DNA of 64,000 nt from Hydractinia symbiolongicarpus (GCF_029227915.1 NC_079875.1:41747201-41811200), one strand, 5' to 3'. Shown: positions 12,087 to 26,436, counted from the first letter of the stretch. Made by a program: numbers and translations. The notes: generated by a model from the letters alone, not told the origin.

Positions 12087-14919
12087 AAAATCGTTTTGGA
12101 AATGAGTTTACTCACAGGGTACTTTCTTTGTATACATTTGACTATACGGGCCAAGCCCGGCATTTACGGGAAATCGCGGGTTTTCGTTTGCCGGCAATTA
12201 AACCTCTTTCATTAAGCGTCTCATCAAAAATGAAAACATTTTTGAAAACTACAAGTCTCATGCGTTTTAGTGGTGAAAAAATAATTTAAAAAATCGTTTG
12301 GGAAATGAGTTTACTCCCTGGGTACTTTCTTTGTATACTTTTGACTATACGGGCCGAGTCTGGGATTTACGGGAAATCGCGGGTTTTCGTTTGCCGGCGA
12401 TTAAACTTCTTTTATTCAGCGTCCCATCAAATATGAAAATATTTTTGAAAACTACAAGTCTCATGCGTTTTAGTGGTGAAAAGATAATTTAAAAAATCGT
12501 TTTGGAAATGAGTTTACTCACAGGGTACTTTCTTTGTATACATTCGACTATACGGGCCAAGCCCGGGATTTACGGGAAATCGCGGGTTTTCGTTTGCCGG
12601 CAATTAACCCTCTTTCATTAAGCGTCTCATCAAAAATGAAAACATTTTTGAAAACTACAAGTCTCATGCGTTTTAGTGGTGAAAAAATAATTTAAAAAAT
12701 CGTTTGGGAAATGAGTTTACTCCCTGGGTACTTTCTTTGTATACTTTTGACTATACGGTCCGAGTCTGGGATTTACGGGAAATCGCGGGTTTTCGTTTGC
12801 CGGCGATTAAACTTCTTTTATTCAGCGTCCCATCAAATATGAAAACATTTTTGAAAACTACAAGTCTCATGCGTTTTAGTGGTGAAAAATAATATAAAAA
12901 ATCGTTCGGGAAATGAGTTTACTCCCTGGGTTCTTTCTTCGTATACTTTTGACTATACGGGCCGAGCCCGGGGTTTACGGGAAATGGCGGGTTTTCGTTT
13001 GTTGGCGATTAAACTTCTTTTATTCAGCGTCTCATCAAATATGAAAACATTTTTGAAAACTACAAGTCTCATGCGTTTTAGTGGTGAAAAATAATATAAA
13101 AAATCGTTCGGGAAATGAGTTTACTCCCTGGGTACTTTCTTTGTATACTTTTGACTATACGGGCCGAGTCCGGGGTTTACGGGAAATGGCGGGTTTTTGT
13201 TTTCCGGCGACTAAACTTCTTTTATTCAGTGTCTCATCAAAAACGAAAACATTTTTGAAAACTACAAATCTCATGCGTTTTAGTGGTGAAAAGATAATTT
13301 AAAAAATCGTTTTGGAAATGAGTTTACTCACAGGGTACTTTCTTTGTATACATTCGACTATACGGGCCAAGCCCGGGATTTACGGGAAATCGCGGGTTTT
13401 CGTTTGCCGGCGATTAAACCACTTTCATCAAGCGTCTCATCAAAAATGAAAACATTTCTGAAAACTACAAGTCTCATGCGTTTTAGTGGTGAAAAAATAA
13501 TTTAAAAATCGTTCTGGAAATGAGTTTACTCACAGTGTACTTTCTTTGTACACATTCGACTATACGGGCCAAGCCCGGGATTTACGGAAATGGCGGGTTT
13601 TCGTTTGCCGGGGATTAAACTTCTTTTATTCAGCGTCTCATCAAAAATAAAAACATTTTTGAAAACTACAAGTCTCATGCGTTTTAGTGGTGAAAAGATA
13701 ATTTAAAAAATCGTTTTGGAAATGAGTTTACTCACAGGGTACTTTCTTTGTATACATTTGACTATACGGGCCAAGCCCGGGATTTACGGGAAATAGCGGG
13801 TTTTCGTTGGTCGGCGATTAAACCACCTTCATTAAGCGTCTCATCAAAAATAAAAACATTTCTGAAAACTACAAGTCTCATGCGTTTTAGCGGTGAAAAA
13901 ATAATTTAAAAAATCGTTCGGGATATGAGTTTACTCCCTGGGTACTTTCTTTGTATACTTTTGACTATACGGGCCGAGTCCGGGGTTTACGGGAAATGGC
14001 GGGTTTTGGTTTGCCGGCGATTAAACTTCTTTTACTCAGCGTCTCATCAAAAATGAAAACATATTTGAAAACTACAAGTCTCGTGCGTTTTAGTGGTGAA
14101 AAGATAATTTAAAAAATCGTTTCGGAAATGAGTTTACTCACAGGGTACTTTCTTTGTATACATTCGACTATACGGGCCAAGCTCGGGATTTACGGGAAAT
14201 CGCGGATTTTCGTTTGCCGGCGATTAAACCTCTTTCATTAAGCGTCTCATCAAAAATGAAAACATTTTTGAAAACTACAAGTCTCATGGGTTTTAATGGT
14301 GAAAAAATAATTTAAAAAATCGTTTGGGAAATGAGTTTACTCCCTGGGTACTTTCTTTGTATACTTTTGACTATACGGGCCGAGTCTGGGATTTATGGGA
14401 AATCGCGGGTTTTCGTTTGCCGGCGATTAAACTTCTTTTATTCAGCGTCCCATCAAATATGAAAACATTTTTGAAAACTACAAGTCTTATGCGTTTTAGT
14501 GGTGAAAAATAATATAAAAAATCGTTCGGGAAATGAGTTTACTCCCTGGGATCTTTCTTTGTATACTTTTGACTATACGGGCCGAGCCCGGGGTTTACGG
14601 GAAATGGCGGGTTTTCGTTTGCCGGCGATTAAACTTCTTTTATTCAGCGTCTCATCAAATATGAAAATATTTTTGAAAACTACAAGTCTCATGCGTTTTA
14701 GTGGTGAAAAATAATATAAAAAATCGTTCGGGAAATGAGTTTACTCCCTAGGTACTTTCTTTGTATACTTTTGACTATACGGGCCGAGTCCGGGGTTTAC
14801 GGGAAATGGCGGGTTTTTGTTTTCCGGCGACTAAACTTCTTTTATTCAGCGTCTCATCAAAAATGAAAACATTTTTGAAAACTACAAATCTCATGCGTTT
14901 TAGTGGTGAAAAGATAATT
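12087..14919 (+). repeat. Array domain: A and B units with 406 bp repeats
   Basis: About 14 units. The B-subtype units at 12,298-12,492 and 12,704-12,892 are 406 bp apart and near-identical. The order B (CGTCCCATC), B (CGTCTCATC) and the GGCGACTAAAC variant seen at 12.7-13.3 kb recurs at 14.3-14.9 kb and matches the order at 1.1-1.75 kb. The unit at about 13.58 kb has lost one or two bases at TTTACGGAAATGG. Nothing other than satellite is seen. Confidence 0.8.
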
Positions 14920-16541
14920 TAAAAAATCGTTTTGGAAATGAGTTTACTCACAGGGTACTTTCTTTGTATACATTTGACTATACGGGCCAAGCCCAGGATT
15001 TAAGGGAAATCGCGGGTTTTCGTTTGCCGGCGAATAAACCACTTTCATTAGGCGTCTCATCAAAAATGAAAACATTTCTGAAAACTACAAGTCTTATGCG
15101 TTTTAGTGGTGAAAAAATAATTTAAAAAATCGTTCGGGAAATGAGTGTACTCCCTGGGTACTTTCTTTGTATACTTTTGGCTAAACGGGCCGAGTCCGGG
15201 ATTTACGGGAATTCGCGGGTTTTCGTTTGAGGGCGGTTAAAGTTCTTTTATTCAGCGTCTCATCAAAAATGAAAACATTTTTATAAACTACAAGTCTCAT
15301 GGGCTTTAGTGGTGAAATAATAATTTAAAAAATCGTTCGGGAAATGAGTTTACACCCTGATAACTTTCTTTGTATACTTTTGACTATACGGGCTGAGTCC
15401 TGGATTTACGGGAAATCGCAGGTTTTCGTTTGCCGGGGATTAAACTTCTTTTATTCAGCGTCCCATCAAATATGAAAACATTTTTGAAAACTACAAGCCT
15501 CATGCGTTTTAGTGGTGAAAAATAATATAAAAAATCGTTCGGGAAATGAGTTTACTCCCTGGGTACTTTCTTTGTATACTTTTGACTATACGGGCCGAGT
15601 CCGGGGTTTACGGAAAATGGCTGGTTTTCGTTTGCCGGCGATTAAACTTCTTTTGTTCAGCGTCTCATCAAATATGAAAACATTTTTGAAAACTACAAGT
15701 CTCATGCGTTTCAGTGGTGAAAAGATAATTTAGAAAATCGTTTTGGAAATGAGTTTACTCACAGGGTACTTTCTTTGTATACATTTGACTATACGGGCCA
15801 AGCCCAGGATTTAAGGGAAATCGCGGGTTTTCGTTTGCCGGCGATTAAACCACTTTCATTAGGCGTCTCATCAAAAATGAAAACATTTCTGAGAACTACA
15901 AGTCTCATGCGTTTTAGTGGTGAAAAAATAATTTAAAGAATAGTTCGGGAAATGAGTGTACTCCCTGGGTACTTTCTTTGTATACTTTTGGCTATACGGG
16001 CCGAGTCCGGGATTTACGGGAAGTCGCGGGTTTTCGTTTGAGGGCGATTAAAGTTCTTTTATTCAGCGTTTCATCAAAAATGAAAACATTTTTATAAACT
16101 ACAAGTCTCATAGGCTTTAGTGGTGAAATAATAATTTAAAATATCGTTCGGGAAATGAGTTTACACCCTGATAACTTTCTTTGTATACTTTTGACTATAC
16201 GGGCTGAGTCCTGGATTTCCGGGAAATCGCAGGTTTTCGTTTGCCGGGGATTAAACTTCTTTTATTCAGCGTCCCATCAAATATGAAAACATTTTTGAAA
16301 ACTACAAGTCTCATGCGTTTTAGTGGTGAAAAATAATATAAAAAATCGTTCGGGAAATGAGTTTACTCCCTGGGTACTTTCTTTGTATACTTTTGACTAT
16401 ACGGGCCGAGTCCGGGGTTTACGGAAAATGGCTGGTTTTCGTTTGCCGGCGATTAAATTTCTTTTGTTCAGCGTCTCATCAAATATGAAAACATTTTTGA
16501 AAACTACAAGTCTCATGCGATTTAGTGGTGAAAAATAATAT
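14920..16541 (+). repeat. Second tandem pair of the 810 bp A-C-D-B cassette
   Basis: Copies lie at about 14,920-15,730 and 15,731-16,541, with an offset of about 811 bp. Unit order is an A variant (CATTTGACTATACGGGCC, ATTTAAGGG), C (GAGGGCG, TTATAAACTACAAG), D (CACCCTGATAAC) and B (TTTACGGAAAATGGCTGG). Small differences between the copies (GGCGAATAAACC against GGCGATTAAACC, GAAAACTAC against GAGAACTAC) show some divergence since duplication. Confidence 0.83.
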
Positions 16542-19500
16542 AAAAAATTGTTCGGGAAATAAGTTTACTCCCTGGGTACTTTCTTTGTATACATTCGACT
16601 ATACGGGCCAAGCCCAGGATTTAAGGGAAATCGCGGCTTTTCGTTTGCCGGAGATTAAACCACTTTCATTAGGCGTTTCATCAAAAATAAAAACATTTCT
16701 GAAAACTACAAGTCTCATGCGTTTTAGTGGTGAAAAAATAATTTAAAAAATCGTTCGGGATATGAGTTACTCCCTGGGTACTTTCTTTGTATACTTTTGA
16801 CTATACGGGCCGAGTCCGGGGTTTACGGGAAATGGCGGGTTTTGGTTTGCCGGCGATTAAACTTCTTTTATTCAGCGTCTCATCAAAAATGAAAACATTT
16901 TTAAAAACTACAAGTCTCGTGCGTTTTTGTGGTGAAAAGATAATTTAAAAAATCGTTTCGGAAATGAGTTTACTCACAGGGTACTTTCTTTGTATACATT
17001 CGACTATACGGGCCAAGCCCGGGATTTACGGGAATTCGTGGGTTTTCGTTTGCTGGCGATTAAACCTCTTTCACTAAGCGTCTCACCAAAAATTTAAACA
17101 TTTTTGAAAACTACAAGTCTCATGCGTTTTAGTGGTGAAAAAATAATTTGAAAAATCGTTCGGGAAATGAGTTTACTCCCTGGGTACTTTCTTTGTATAC
17201 TTTTGACTATACGGGCCGAGTCTGGGATTTACGGGAAATCGCGGGTTTTCGTTTGCCTGGGATTAAACTTCTTTTATTCAGCGTCTCATCAAATATGAAA
17301 ACATTTTTGAAAACTACAAGTCTCATGCGTTTTAGTGGTGGAAAATAATATAAAAAATCGTTCGGGAAATGAGTTTACTCCCTGGGTTCTTTCTTTGTAT
17401 ACTTTTGACTATACGGACCGAGCCCGGGGTTTACGGGAAATGGCGGGTTTTCGTTTGCCGGCGATTAAACTTCTTTTATTCAGCGTCTCATCAAATATGA
17501 AAACATTTTTGAAAACTACAAGTCTCATGCGTTTTAGTGGTGAAAAATAATATAAAAAATAGTTCGGGAAATGAGTTTACTCCCTGGGTACTTTCTTTGT
17601 ATACTTTTGACTATACGGGCCGAGTCCGGGGTTAACGGGAAATGGCGGGTTTTTGTTTTCCGGCGATTAAACCACTTTCATTAGGCGTCTCATCAAAAAT
17701 GAAAACATTTCTGTAAACTACAAGTCTCATGCGTTTTAGTGGTGAAAAAATAATTTAAAAAATCGTTCGGGAAATGAGTGTACTCCCTGGGTACTTTCTT
17801 TGTATACTTTTGACTATACAGGCCGAGTCCGGGGTTTCCGGAAAATGGCTGGTTTTAGTTTCCCGGCGATTAAACTTCTTTTGTTCAGCGTCTCATCAAA
17901 TATGAAAACATTTCTAAAAACTACAAGTCTCATGCGTTTTAGTGGTGAAAAAATAATTTAAAAAATCGTTCGGGAAATGAGTGTACTCCCTGGGTACTTT
18001 CTTTGTATACTTTTGGCTATACGGGCCGAGTCCGGGATTTGCGGGATGTCGCAGGTTTTCGTTTGAGGGCGATTAAAGTTCTTTTATTCAGCGTCTCATC
18101 AAAAATGAAAACATTTTTGAAAATTACAAGTCTCGTGCGTTTTAGTGGTGAAAAAAATAATTTAAAAAATCGTTCGGGAAATGATTTTACTCCCTGGGTA
18201 CTTTCTTTGTATACATTCGACTATACGAGCCGAGTCCGGGGTTTACGGGAAATGGCGGGTTTTCGTTTGCCGGGGATTTATCTTCTTTTATTCAGCGTCT
18301 CATCAAAAATGAAAACATTTTGGAAAACTACAAGTCTCATGCGTTTTAGTGGTGAAAGGATAATTTAAAAAATCGTTTTGGAAATGAGTTTACTCACAGG
18401 GTACTTTCTTTGTATACATTCGACTATACGGGCCAAGCCCGGGATTTACGGGAAATCGCGGGTTTTCGTTTGCCGGCGATTAAACCACTTTCATTAGGCG
18501 TCTCATCAAAAATGAAAACATTTTTAAAAACTACAAGTCTCATGCGTTTTAGTGGTGAAAAAATAATTTAAAAAATCGTTCGGGAAATGAGTTTACTTCC
18601 TGGGTACTTTCTTTGTATACTTTTGACTATACGGACCGAGTCCGGGGTTTACGGGAAATGGTGGGTTTTCGTTTGCCGGCGATTAAACTTCTTTTATTCA
18701 GCGTCTCATCAAAAATGAAAACATTTTTGAAAACTACAAGTCTCATGCGTTTTAGTGGTGAAAAGATAATTTAAAAAATCGTTTTGAAAATGAGTTTACT
18801 CACAGGGTACTTTCTTTGTATACATTCGACTATACGGGCCAAGCCCGGGATTTACGGGAAATCGAGGGTTTTCGTTTGCCGGCGATTAAACCACTTTCAT
18901 TAAGCGTCTCATCAAAAATGAAAACATTTCTGAAAACTACAAGTCTCATGCGTTTTAGTGGTGAAAAAATAATTTAAAAAATCGTTCGGGAAATGAGTGT
19001 ACTCCCTGGGTACTTTCTTTGTATACTTTTGGCTATACGGGCCGAGTCCGGGATTTACGGGAAGTCGCGGGTTTTTGTTTGAGGGCGATTAAAGTTCTTT
19101 TATTCAGCGTCTCATCAAAAATGAAAACATTTTTATAAACTACAAGTCTCATGGGCTTTAGTGGTGAAATAATAATTTAAAAAATCGTTCGGGAAATGAG
19201 TTTACACCCTGATAACTTTTTTTGTATACTTTTAACTATACGGGCTGAGTCCTGGATTTACGGGAAATCGCAGGTTTTCGTTTGCCGGGGATTAAACTTC
19301 TTTTATTCAGCGTCTCATCAAATATGAAAACATTTTTAAAAACTACAAGTCTCATGCGTTTTAGTGGTGAAAAATAATATAAAAAATCGTTCGGGAAATA
19401 AGTTTACTCCCTGGGTACTTTCTTTGTATACATTCGACTATACGGGCCAAGCCCGGGATTTAAGGGAAATCGCGGGTTTTCGTTTGCCGGCGATTAAACC

Positions 19501-22500
19501 TCTTTCATTAAGCGTCTCATCAAAAATTAAAACATTTTTGAAAACTACAAGTCTCATGCGTTTTAGTGGTGAAAAAATAATTTAAAAAATCGTTCGGGAA
19601 ATGAGTTTACTCCCTGGGTCCTTTCTTTGTATACTTTTGACTATACGGGCCGAGTCTGGGATTTACGGGAAATCGCGGGTTTTCGTTTGCCGGCGATTAA
19701 ACTTCTTTTATTCAGCGTCCCATCAAATATGAAAACATTTTTGAAAACTACAAGTCTCATGCGTTTTACTGGTGAAAAATAATATAAAAAATCGTTCGGG
19801 AAATGAGTTTACTCCCTGGGTTCTTTCTTTGTATACTTTTGACTATACGGGCCGAGCCCGGGGTTTACGGGTAATGGCGGGTTTTCGTTTGCCGGCGATT
19901 AAACTTCTTTTATTCAGCGTCTCATCAAATATGAAAACATTTTTGAAAACTACAAGTCTCATGCGTTTTAGTGGTGAAAAATAATATAAAAAATAGTTCG
20001 GGAAATGAGTTTACTCCCTGGGTACTTTCTTTGTATACTTTTGACTATACGGGCCGAGTCCGGGGTTTACGGGAAATGGCGGGTTTTTGTTTTCCGGCAA
20101 TTAAACCACTTTCATTAGGCGTCTCATCAAAAATGAAAACATTTCTGTAAACTAAAAGTCTCATGCGTTTTAGTGGTGAAAAAATAATTTAAAAAATCGT
20201 TTGGGAAATGAGTGTACTCCCTGGGTACTTTCTTTGTATACTTTTGACTATACGGGCCGAGTCCGGGGTTTACGGAAAATGGCTGGTTTTCGTTTGCCGG
20301 CGATTAAACTTCTTTTGTTCAGCGTCTCATCAAATATGAAAACATTTCTAAAAACTACAAGTCTCATGCGTTTTAGTGGTGAAAAAATAATTTAAAAAAT
20401 CGTTCGGGAAATGAGTTTACTCCCTGGGTACTTTCTTTGTATACTTTTCACTATACGGACCGAGTCTGGGATTTACGGGAAATCGCGGGTTTTCGTTTGC
20501 CGGCGATTAAACTTCTTTTATTCAGCGTCCCATCAAATATGAAAACATTTTTGAAAACTACAAGTCTCATGCGTTTTAGTGGTGAAAAATAATATAAAAA
20601 ATCGTTCGGGAAATGACTTTACTCCCTGGGTTCTTTCTTTGTATACTTTTGACTATACGGGCCGAGCCCGGGGTTTACGGGAAATGGCGGGTTTTCGTTT
20701 GCCGGCGATTAAACTTCTTTTATTCAGCGTCTCATCAAATATGAAAACATTTTTGAAAACTACAAGTCTCATGCGTTTTAGTGGTGAAAAATAATATAAA
20801 AAATAGTTCGGGAAATGAGTTTACTCCCTGGGTACTTTCTTTGTATACTTTTGACTATACGGGCCGAGTCCGGGGTTAACGGGAAATGGCGGGTTTTTGT
20901 TTTCCGGCGATTAAACCACTTTCATTAGGCGTCTCATCAAAAATGAAAACATTTCTGTAAACTACAAGTCTCATGCGTTTTAGTGGTGAAAAAATAATTT
21001 AAAAAATCGTTCGGGAAATGAGTGTACTCCCTGGGTACTTTCTTTGTATACTTTTGACTATACAGGCCGAGTCCGGGGTTTACGGAAAATGGCTGGTTTT
21101 AGTTTGCCGGCGATTAAACTTCTTTTGTTCAGCGTCTCATCAAATATGAAAACATTTCTAAAAACTACAAGTCTCATGCGTTTTAGTGGTGAAAAAATAA
21201 TTTAAAAAATCGTTCGGGAAATGAGTGTACTCCCTGGGTACTTTCTTTGTATACTTTTGGCTATACGGGCCGAGTCCGGGATTTACGGGATGTCGCGGGT
21301 TTTCGTTTGAGGGCGATTAAAGTTCTTTTATTCAGCGTCTCATCAAAAATGAAAACATTTTTGAAAACTACAAGTCTCGTGCGTTTTAGTGGTGAAAAAA
21401 ATAATTTAAAAAATCGTTCGGGAAATGATTTTACTCCCTGGGTACTTTCTTTGTATACATTCGACTATACGAGCCGAGTCCGGGGTTTACGGGAAATGGC
21501 GGGTTTTCGTTTGCCGGGGATTTATCTTCTTTTATTCAGCGTCTCATCAAAAATGAAAACATTTTGGAAAACTACAAGTCTCATGCGTTTTAGTGGTGAA
21601 AAGATAATTTAAAAAATCGTTTTGGAAATGAGTTTACTCACAGGGTACTTTCTTTGTATACATTCGACTATACGGGCCAAGCCCGGGATTTACGGGAAAT
21701 TGAGGGTTTTCGTTTGCCGGCTATTAAACCACTTTCATTAAGCGTCTCATCAAAAATGAAAACATTTCTGAAAACTACAAGTCTCATGCGTTTTAGTGGT
21801 GAAAAAATAATTTAAGAAATCGTTCGGGAAATGAGTGTACTCCCTGGGTACTTTCTTTGTATACTTTTGGCTATACGGGCCGAGTCCGGGATTTACGGGA
21901 TGTCGCGGGTTTTCGTTTGAGGGCGATTAAAGTTCTTTTATTCAGCGTCTCATCAAAAATGAAAACATTTTTGAAAACTACAAGTCTCGTGCGTTTTAGT
22001 GGTGAAAAAAATAATTTAAAAAATCGTTCGGGAAATGATTTTACTCCCTGGGTACTTTCTTTGTATACATTCGACTATACGAGCCGAGTCCGGGGTTTAC
22101 GGGAAATGGCGGGTTTTCGTTTGCCGGGGATTTATCTTCTTTTATTCAGCGTCTCATCAAAAATGAAAACATTTTGGAAAACTACAAGTCTCATGCGTTT
22201 TAGTGGTGAAAAGATAATTTAAAAAATCGTTTTGGAAATGAGTTTACTCACAGGGTACTTTCTTTGTATACATTCGACTATACGGGCCAAGCCCGGGATT
22301 TACGGGAAATTGAGGGTTTTCGTTTGCCGGCTATTAAACCACTTTCATTAAGCGTCTCATCAAAAATGAAAACATTTCTGAAAACTACAAGTCTCATGCG
22401 TTTTAGTGGTGAAAAAATAATTTAAAAAATCGTTCGGGAAATGAGTGTACTCCCTGGGTACTTTCTTTGTATACTTTTGGCTATACGGGCCGAGTCCGGG

Positions 22501-25500
22501 ATTTACGGGAAGTCGCGGGTTTTCGTTTGAGGGCGATTAAAGTTCTTTTATTCAGCGTCTCATCAAAAATGAAAACATTTTTATAAACTACAAGTCTCAT
22601 GGGCTTTAGTGGTGAAATAATAATTTAAAAAATCGTTCGGGAAATGAGTTTACACCCTGATAACTTTTTTTGTATACTTTTAACTATACGGGCTGAGTCC
22701 TGGATTTACGGGAAATCGCAGGTTTTCGTTTGCCGGGGATTAAACTTCTTTTATTCAGCGTCTCATCAAATATGAAAACATTTTTAAAAACTACAAGTCT
22801 CATGCGTTTTAGTGGTGAAAAATAATATAAAAAATCGTTCGGGAAATAAGTTTACTCCCTGGGTACTTGCTTTGTATACATTCGACTATACGGGCCAAGC
22901 CCGGGATTTAAGGGAAATCGCGGGTTTTCGTTTGCCGGCGATTAAACTTCTTTTATTCAGCGTCCCATCAAATATGAAAACATTTTTGAAAACTACAAGT
23001 CTCATGCGTTTTACTGGTGAAAAATAATATAAAAAATCGTTCGGGAAATGAGTTTACTCCCTGGGTTCTTTCTTTGTATACTTTTGACTATACGGGCCGA
23101 GCCCGGGGTTTACGGGTAATGGCGGGTTTTCGTTTGCCGGCGATTAAACTTCTTTTATTCAGCGTCTCATCAAATATGAAAACATTTTTGAAAACTACAA
23201 GTCTCATGCGTTTTAGTGGTGAAAAATAATATAAAAAATAGTTCGGGAAATGAGTTTACTCCCTGGGTACTTTCTTTGTATACTTTTGACTATACGGGCC
23301 GAGTCCGGGGTTTACGGGAAATGGCGGGTTTTTGTTTTCCGGCAATTAAACCACTTTCATTAGGCGTCTCATCAAAAATGAAAACATTTCTGTAAACTAA
23401 AAGTCTCATGCGTTTTAGTGGTGAAAAAATAATTTAAAAAATCGTTCGGGAAATGAGTGTACTCCCTGGGTACTTTCTTTGTATACTTTTGACTATACGG
23501 GCCGAGTCCGGGGTTTACGGAAAATGGCTGGTTTTCGTTTGCCGGCGATTAAACATCTTTTGTTCAGCGTCTCATCAAATATGAAAACATTTCTAAAAAC
23601 TACAAGTCTCATGCGTTTTAGTGGTGAAAAAATAATTTAAAAAATCGTTCGGGAAATGAGTTTACTCCCTGGGTACTTTCTTTGTATACTTTTCACTATA
23701 CGGACCGAGTCTGGGATTTACGGGAAATCGCGGGTTTTCGTTTGCCGGCGATTAAACTTCTTTTATTCAGCGTCCCATCAAATATGAAAACATTTTTGAA
23801 AACTACAAGTCTCATGCGTTTTAGTGGTGAAAAATAATATAAAAAATCGTTCGGGAAATGACTTTACTCCCTGGGTTTCTCTCTTTGTATACTTTTGACT
23901 ATACGGGCCGAGCCCGGGGTTTACGGGAAATGGCGGGTTTTCGTTTGCCGGCGATTAAACTTCTTTTATTCAGCGTCTCATCAAATATGAAAACATTTTT
24001 GAAAACTACAAGTCTCATGCGTTTTAGTGGTGAAAAATAATATAAAAAATAGTTCGGGAAATGAGTTTACTCCCTGGGTACTTTCTTTGTATACTTTTGA
24101 CTATACGGGCCGAGTCCGGGGTTTACGGGAAATGGCGGGTTTTTGTTTTCCGGCGATTAAACCACTTTCATTAGGCGTCTCATCAAAAATGAAAACATTT
24201 CTGTAAACTAAAAGTCTCATGCGTTTTAGTGGTGAAAAAATAATTTAAAAAATCGTTCGGGAAATGAGTTTACACCCTGATAACTTTCTTTGTATACTTT
24301 TAACTATACGGGCTGAGTCCTGGATTTACGGGAAATCGCAGTTTTTTGTTTGCCGGGGATTAAACTTCTTTTATTCAGCGTCTCATCAAATATGAAAACA
24401 TTTTTGAAAACTACAAGTCTCATGCGTTTTAGTGGTGAAAAATAATATAAAAAATCGTTCGGGAAATAAGTTTACTCCCTGGGTACTTTCTTTGTATACA
24501 TTCGACTATACGGGCCAAGCCCAGAATTTAAGGGAAATCGCGGGTTTTCGTTTGCCGGCGATTAAACCACTTTCATTAGGCGTCTCATCAAAAATGAAAA
24601 CATTTCTGAAAACTACAAGTCTCATGCGTTTTAGTGGTGAAAAGATAATTTAAAAAATCGTTTTGGAAATGAGTTTACTCACAGGGTACTTTCTTTGTAT
24701 ACATTCGACTATACGGGCCAAGCCCCGGATTTACGGGAAATCGCGGGTTTTCGTTTGCCGGCGATTAAACCTCTTTCATTAGGCGTCTCATCAAAAATGA
24801 AAACATTTCTGAAAACTACAAGTCTCATGCGTTTTAGTGGTGAAAAGATAATATAAAAAATAGTTCGGGAAATGAGTTTACTCCCTGGGTACTTTCTTTG
24901 TATACTTTTGACTATACGGGCCGAGTCCGGGGTTTACGGGAAATGGCGGGTTTTTGTTTTCCGGCGACTAAACTTCTTTTATTCAGCGTCTCATCAAAAA
25001 TTAAAACATTTCTGAAAACTACAAGTCTCATGCGTTTTAGTGGTGAAAAGATAATTTAAAAAATCGTTTTGGAAATGAGTTTACTCACAGGGTACTTTCT
25101 TTGTATACATTCGACTATGCGGGCCAAGCCCGGGATTTACGGGAAATCGCGGGTTTTCGTTTGCCGGCGATTAAACCACTTTCATTAAGCGTCTCATCAA
25201 AAATAAAAACATTTCTGAAAACTACAAGTCTCATGCGTTTTAGTGGTGAAAAAATAATTTATAAAATCGTTCGGGATATGAGTTTACTCCCTGGGTACTT
25301 TCTTTGTATACTTTTGACTATACGGGCCGAGTCCGGGGTTTACGGGAAATGGCAAGTTTTGGTTTGCCGGCGATTAAACTTCTTTTATTCAGCGTCTCAT
25401 CAAGTATGAAAACATTTTTGAAAACTACAAGTCTCATGCGTTTTAGTGGTGAAAAATAATATAAAAAATAGTTCGGGAAATGAGTTTACTCCCTGGGTAC

Positions 25501-26337
25501 TTTCTTTGTATACTTTTGACTATACGGGCCGAGTCCGGGGTTTACGGGAAATGGCGGGTTTTTGTTTTCCGGCGATTAAACCACTTTCATTAGGCGTCTC
25601 ATCAAAAATGAAAACATTTCTGTAAACTACAAGTCTCATGCGTTTTAGTGGTGAAAAAATAATTTAAAAAATCGTTCGGGAAATGAGTGTACTCCCTGGG
25701 TACTTTCTTTGTATACTTTTGACTATACGGGCCGAGTCTGGGGTTTACGGAAAATGGCTGGTTTTCGTTTGCCAGCGATTAAACTTCTTTTGTTCAGCGT
25801 CTCATCAAATATGAAAACATTTCTAAAAACTACAAGTCTCATGCGTTTTAGTGGTGAAAAAATAATTTAAAAAATCGTTCGGGAAATGAGTGTACTCCCT
25901 GGGTACTTTCTTTGTATACTTTTGGCTATACGGGCCGAGTCCGGGATTTACGGGATGTCGCGGGTTTTCGTTTGAGGGCGATTAAAGTTCTTTTATTCAG
26001 CGTCTCATCAAAAATGAAAACATTTTTGAAAACTACAAGTCTCGTGCGTTTTAGTGGTGAAAAAAATAATTTAAAAAATCGTTCGGGAAATGATTTTACT
26101 CCCTGGGTACTTTCTTTGTATACATTCGACTATACGAGCCGAGTCCGGGGTTTACGGGAAATGGCGGGTTTTCGTTTGCCGGGGATTAAACTTCTTTTAT
26201 TCAGCGTCTCATCAAAAATGAAAACATTTTGGAAAACTACAAGTCTCATGCGTTTTAGTGGTGAAAAGATAATTTAAAAAATCGTTTTGGAAATGAGTTT
26301 ACTCACAGGGTACTTTCTTTGTATACATTCGACTATA

Positions 26338-26350
26338 CGGGCCAAGCCCG
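26338..26350. repeat. Type A GC hairpin, CGGGC-CAA-GCCCG
   Basis: A 5 bp perfect inverted repeat with a 3 nt spacer, overlapping a CCCGGG palindrome. It is present in most type A units and absent from type B, where the same place reads CCGAGTCCGGGG. It is a reliable marker for sorting units. Confidence 0.8.
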
Positions 26351-26414
26351 GGATTTACGGGAAATCGCGGGTTTTCGTTTGCCGGCGATTAAACCACTTT
26401 CATTAAGCGTCTCA

Positions 26415-26436
26415 TCAAAAATGAAAACATTTTTGA
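26415..26436. repeat. Conserved dyad in the satellite monomer, 9 bp arms and 4 bp spacer
   Basis: TCAAAAATG (26415-26423) is followed by AAAA and then CATTTTTGA (26428-26436), a perfect inverted repeat. The same dyad is intact in a large share of monomers across the window, for example 263-284. Recurring variants break one arm: CAAATATG in B and D units, CATTTCTGA in some A units, and a GAAAAAAATTTTG form near 39.4, 40.2, 41.8 and 48.5 kb. Cruciform formation or protein binding is an inference. Confidence 0.85.
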
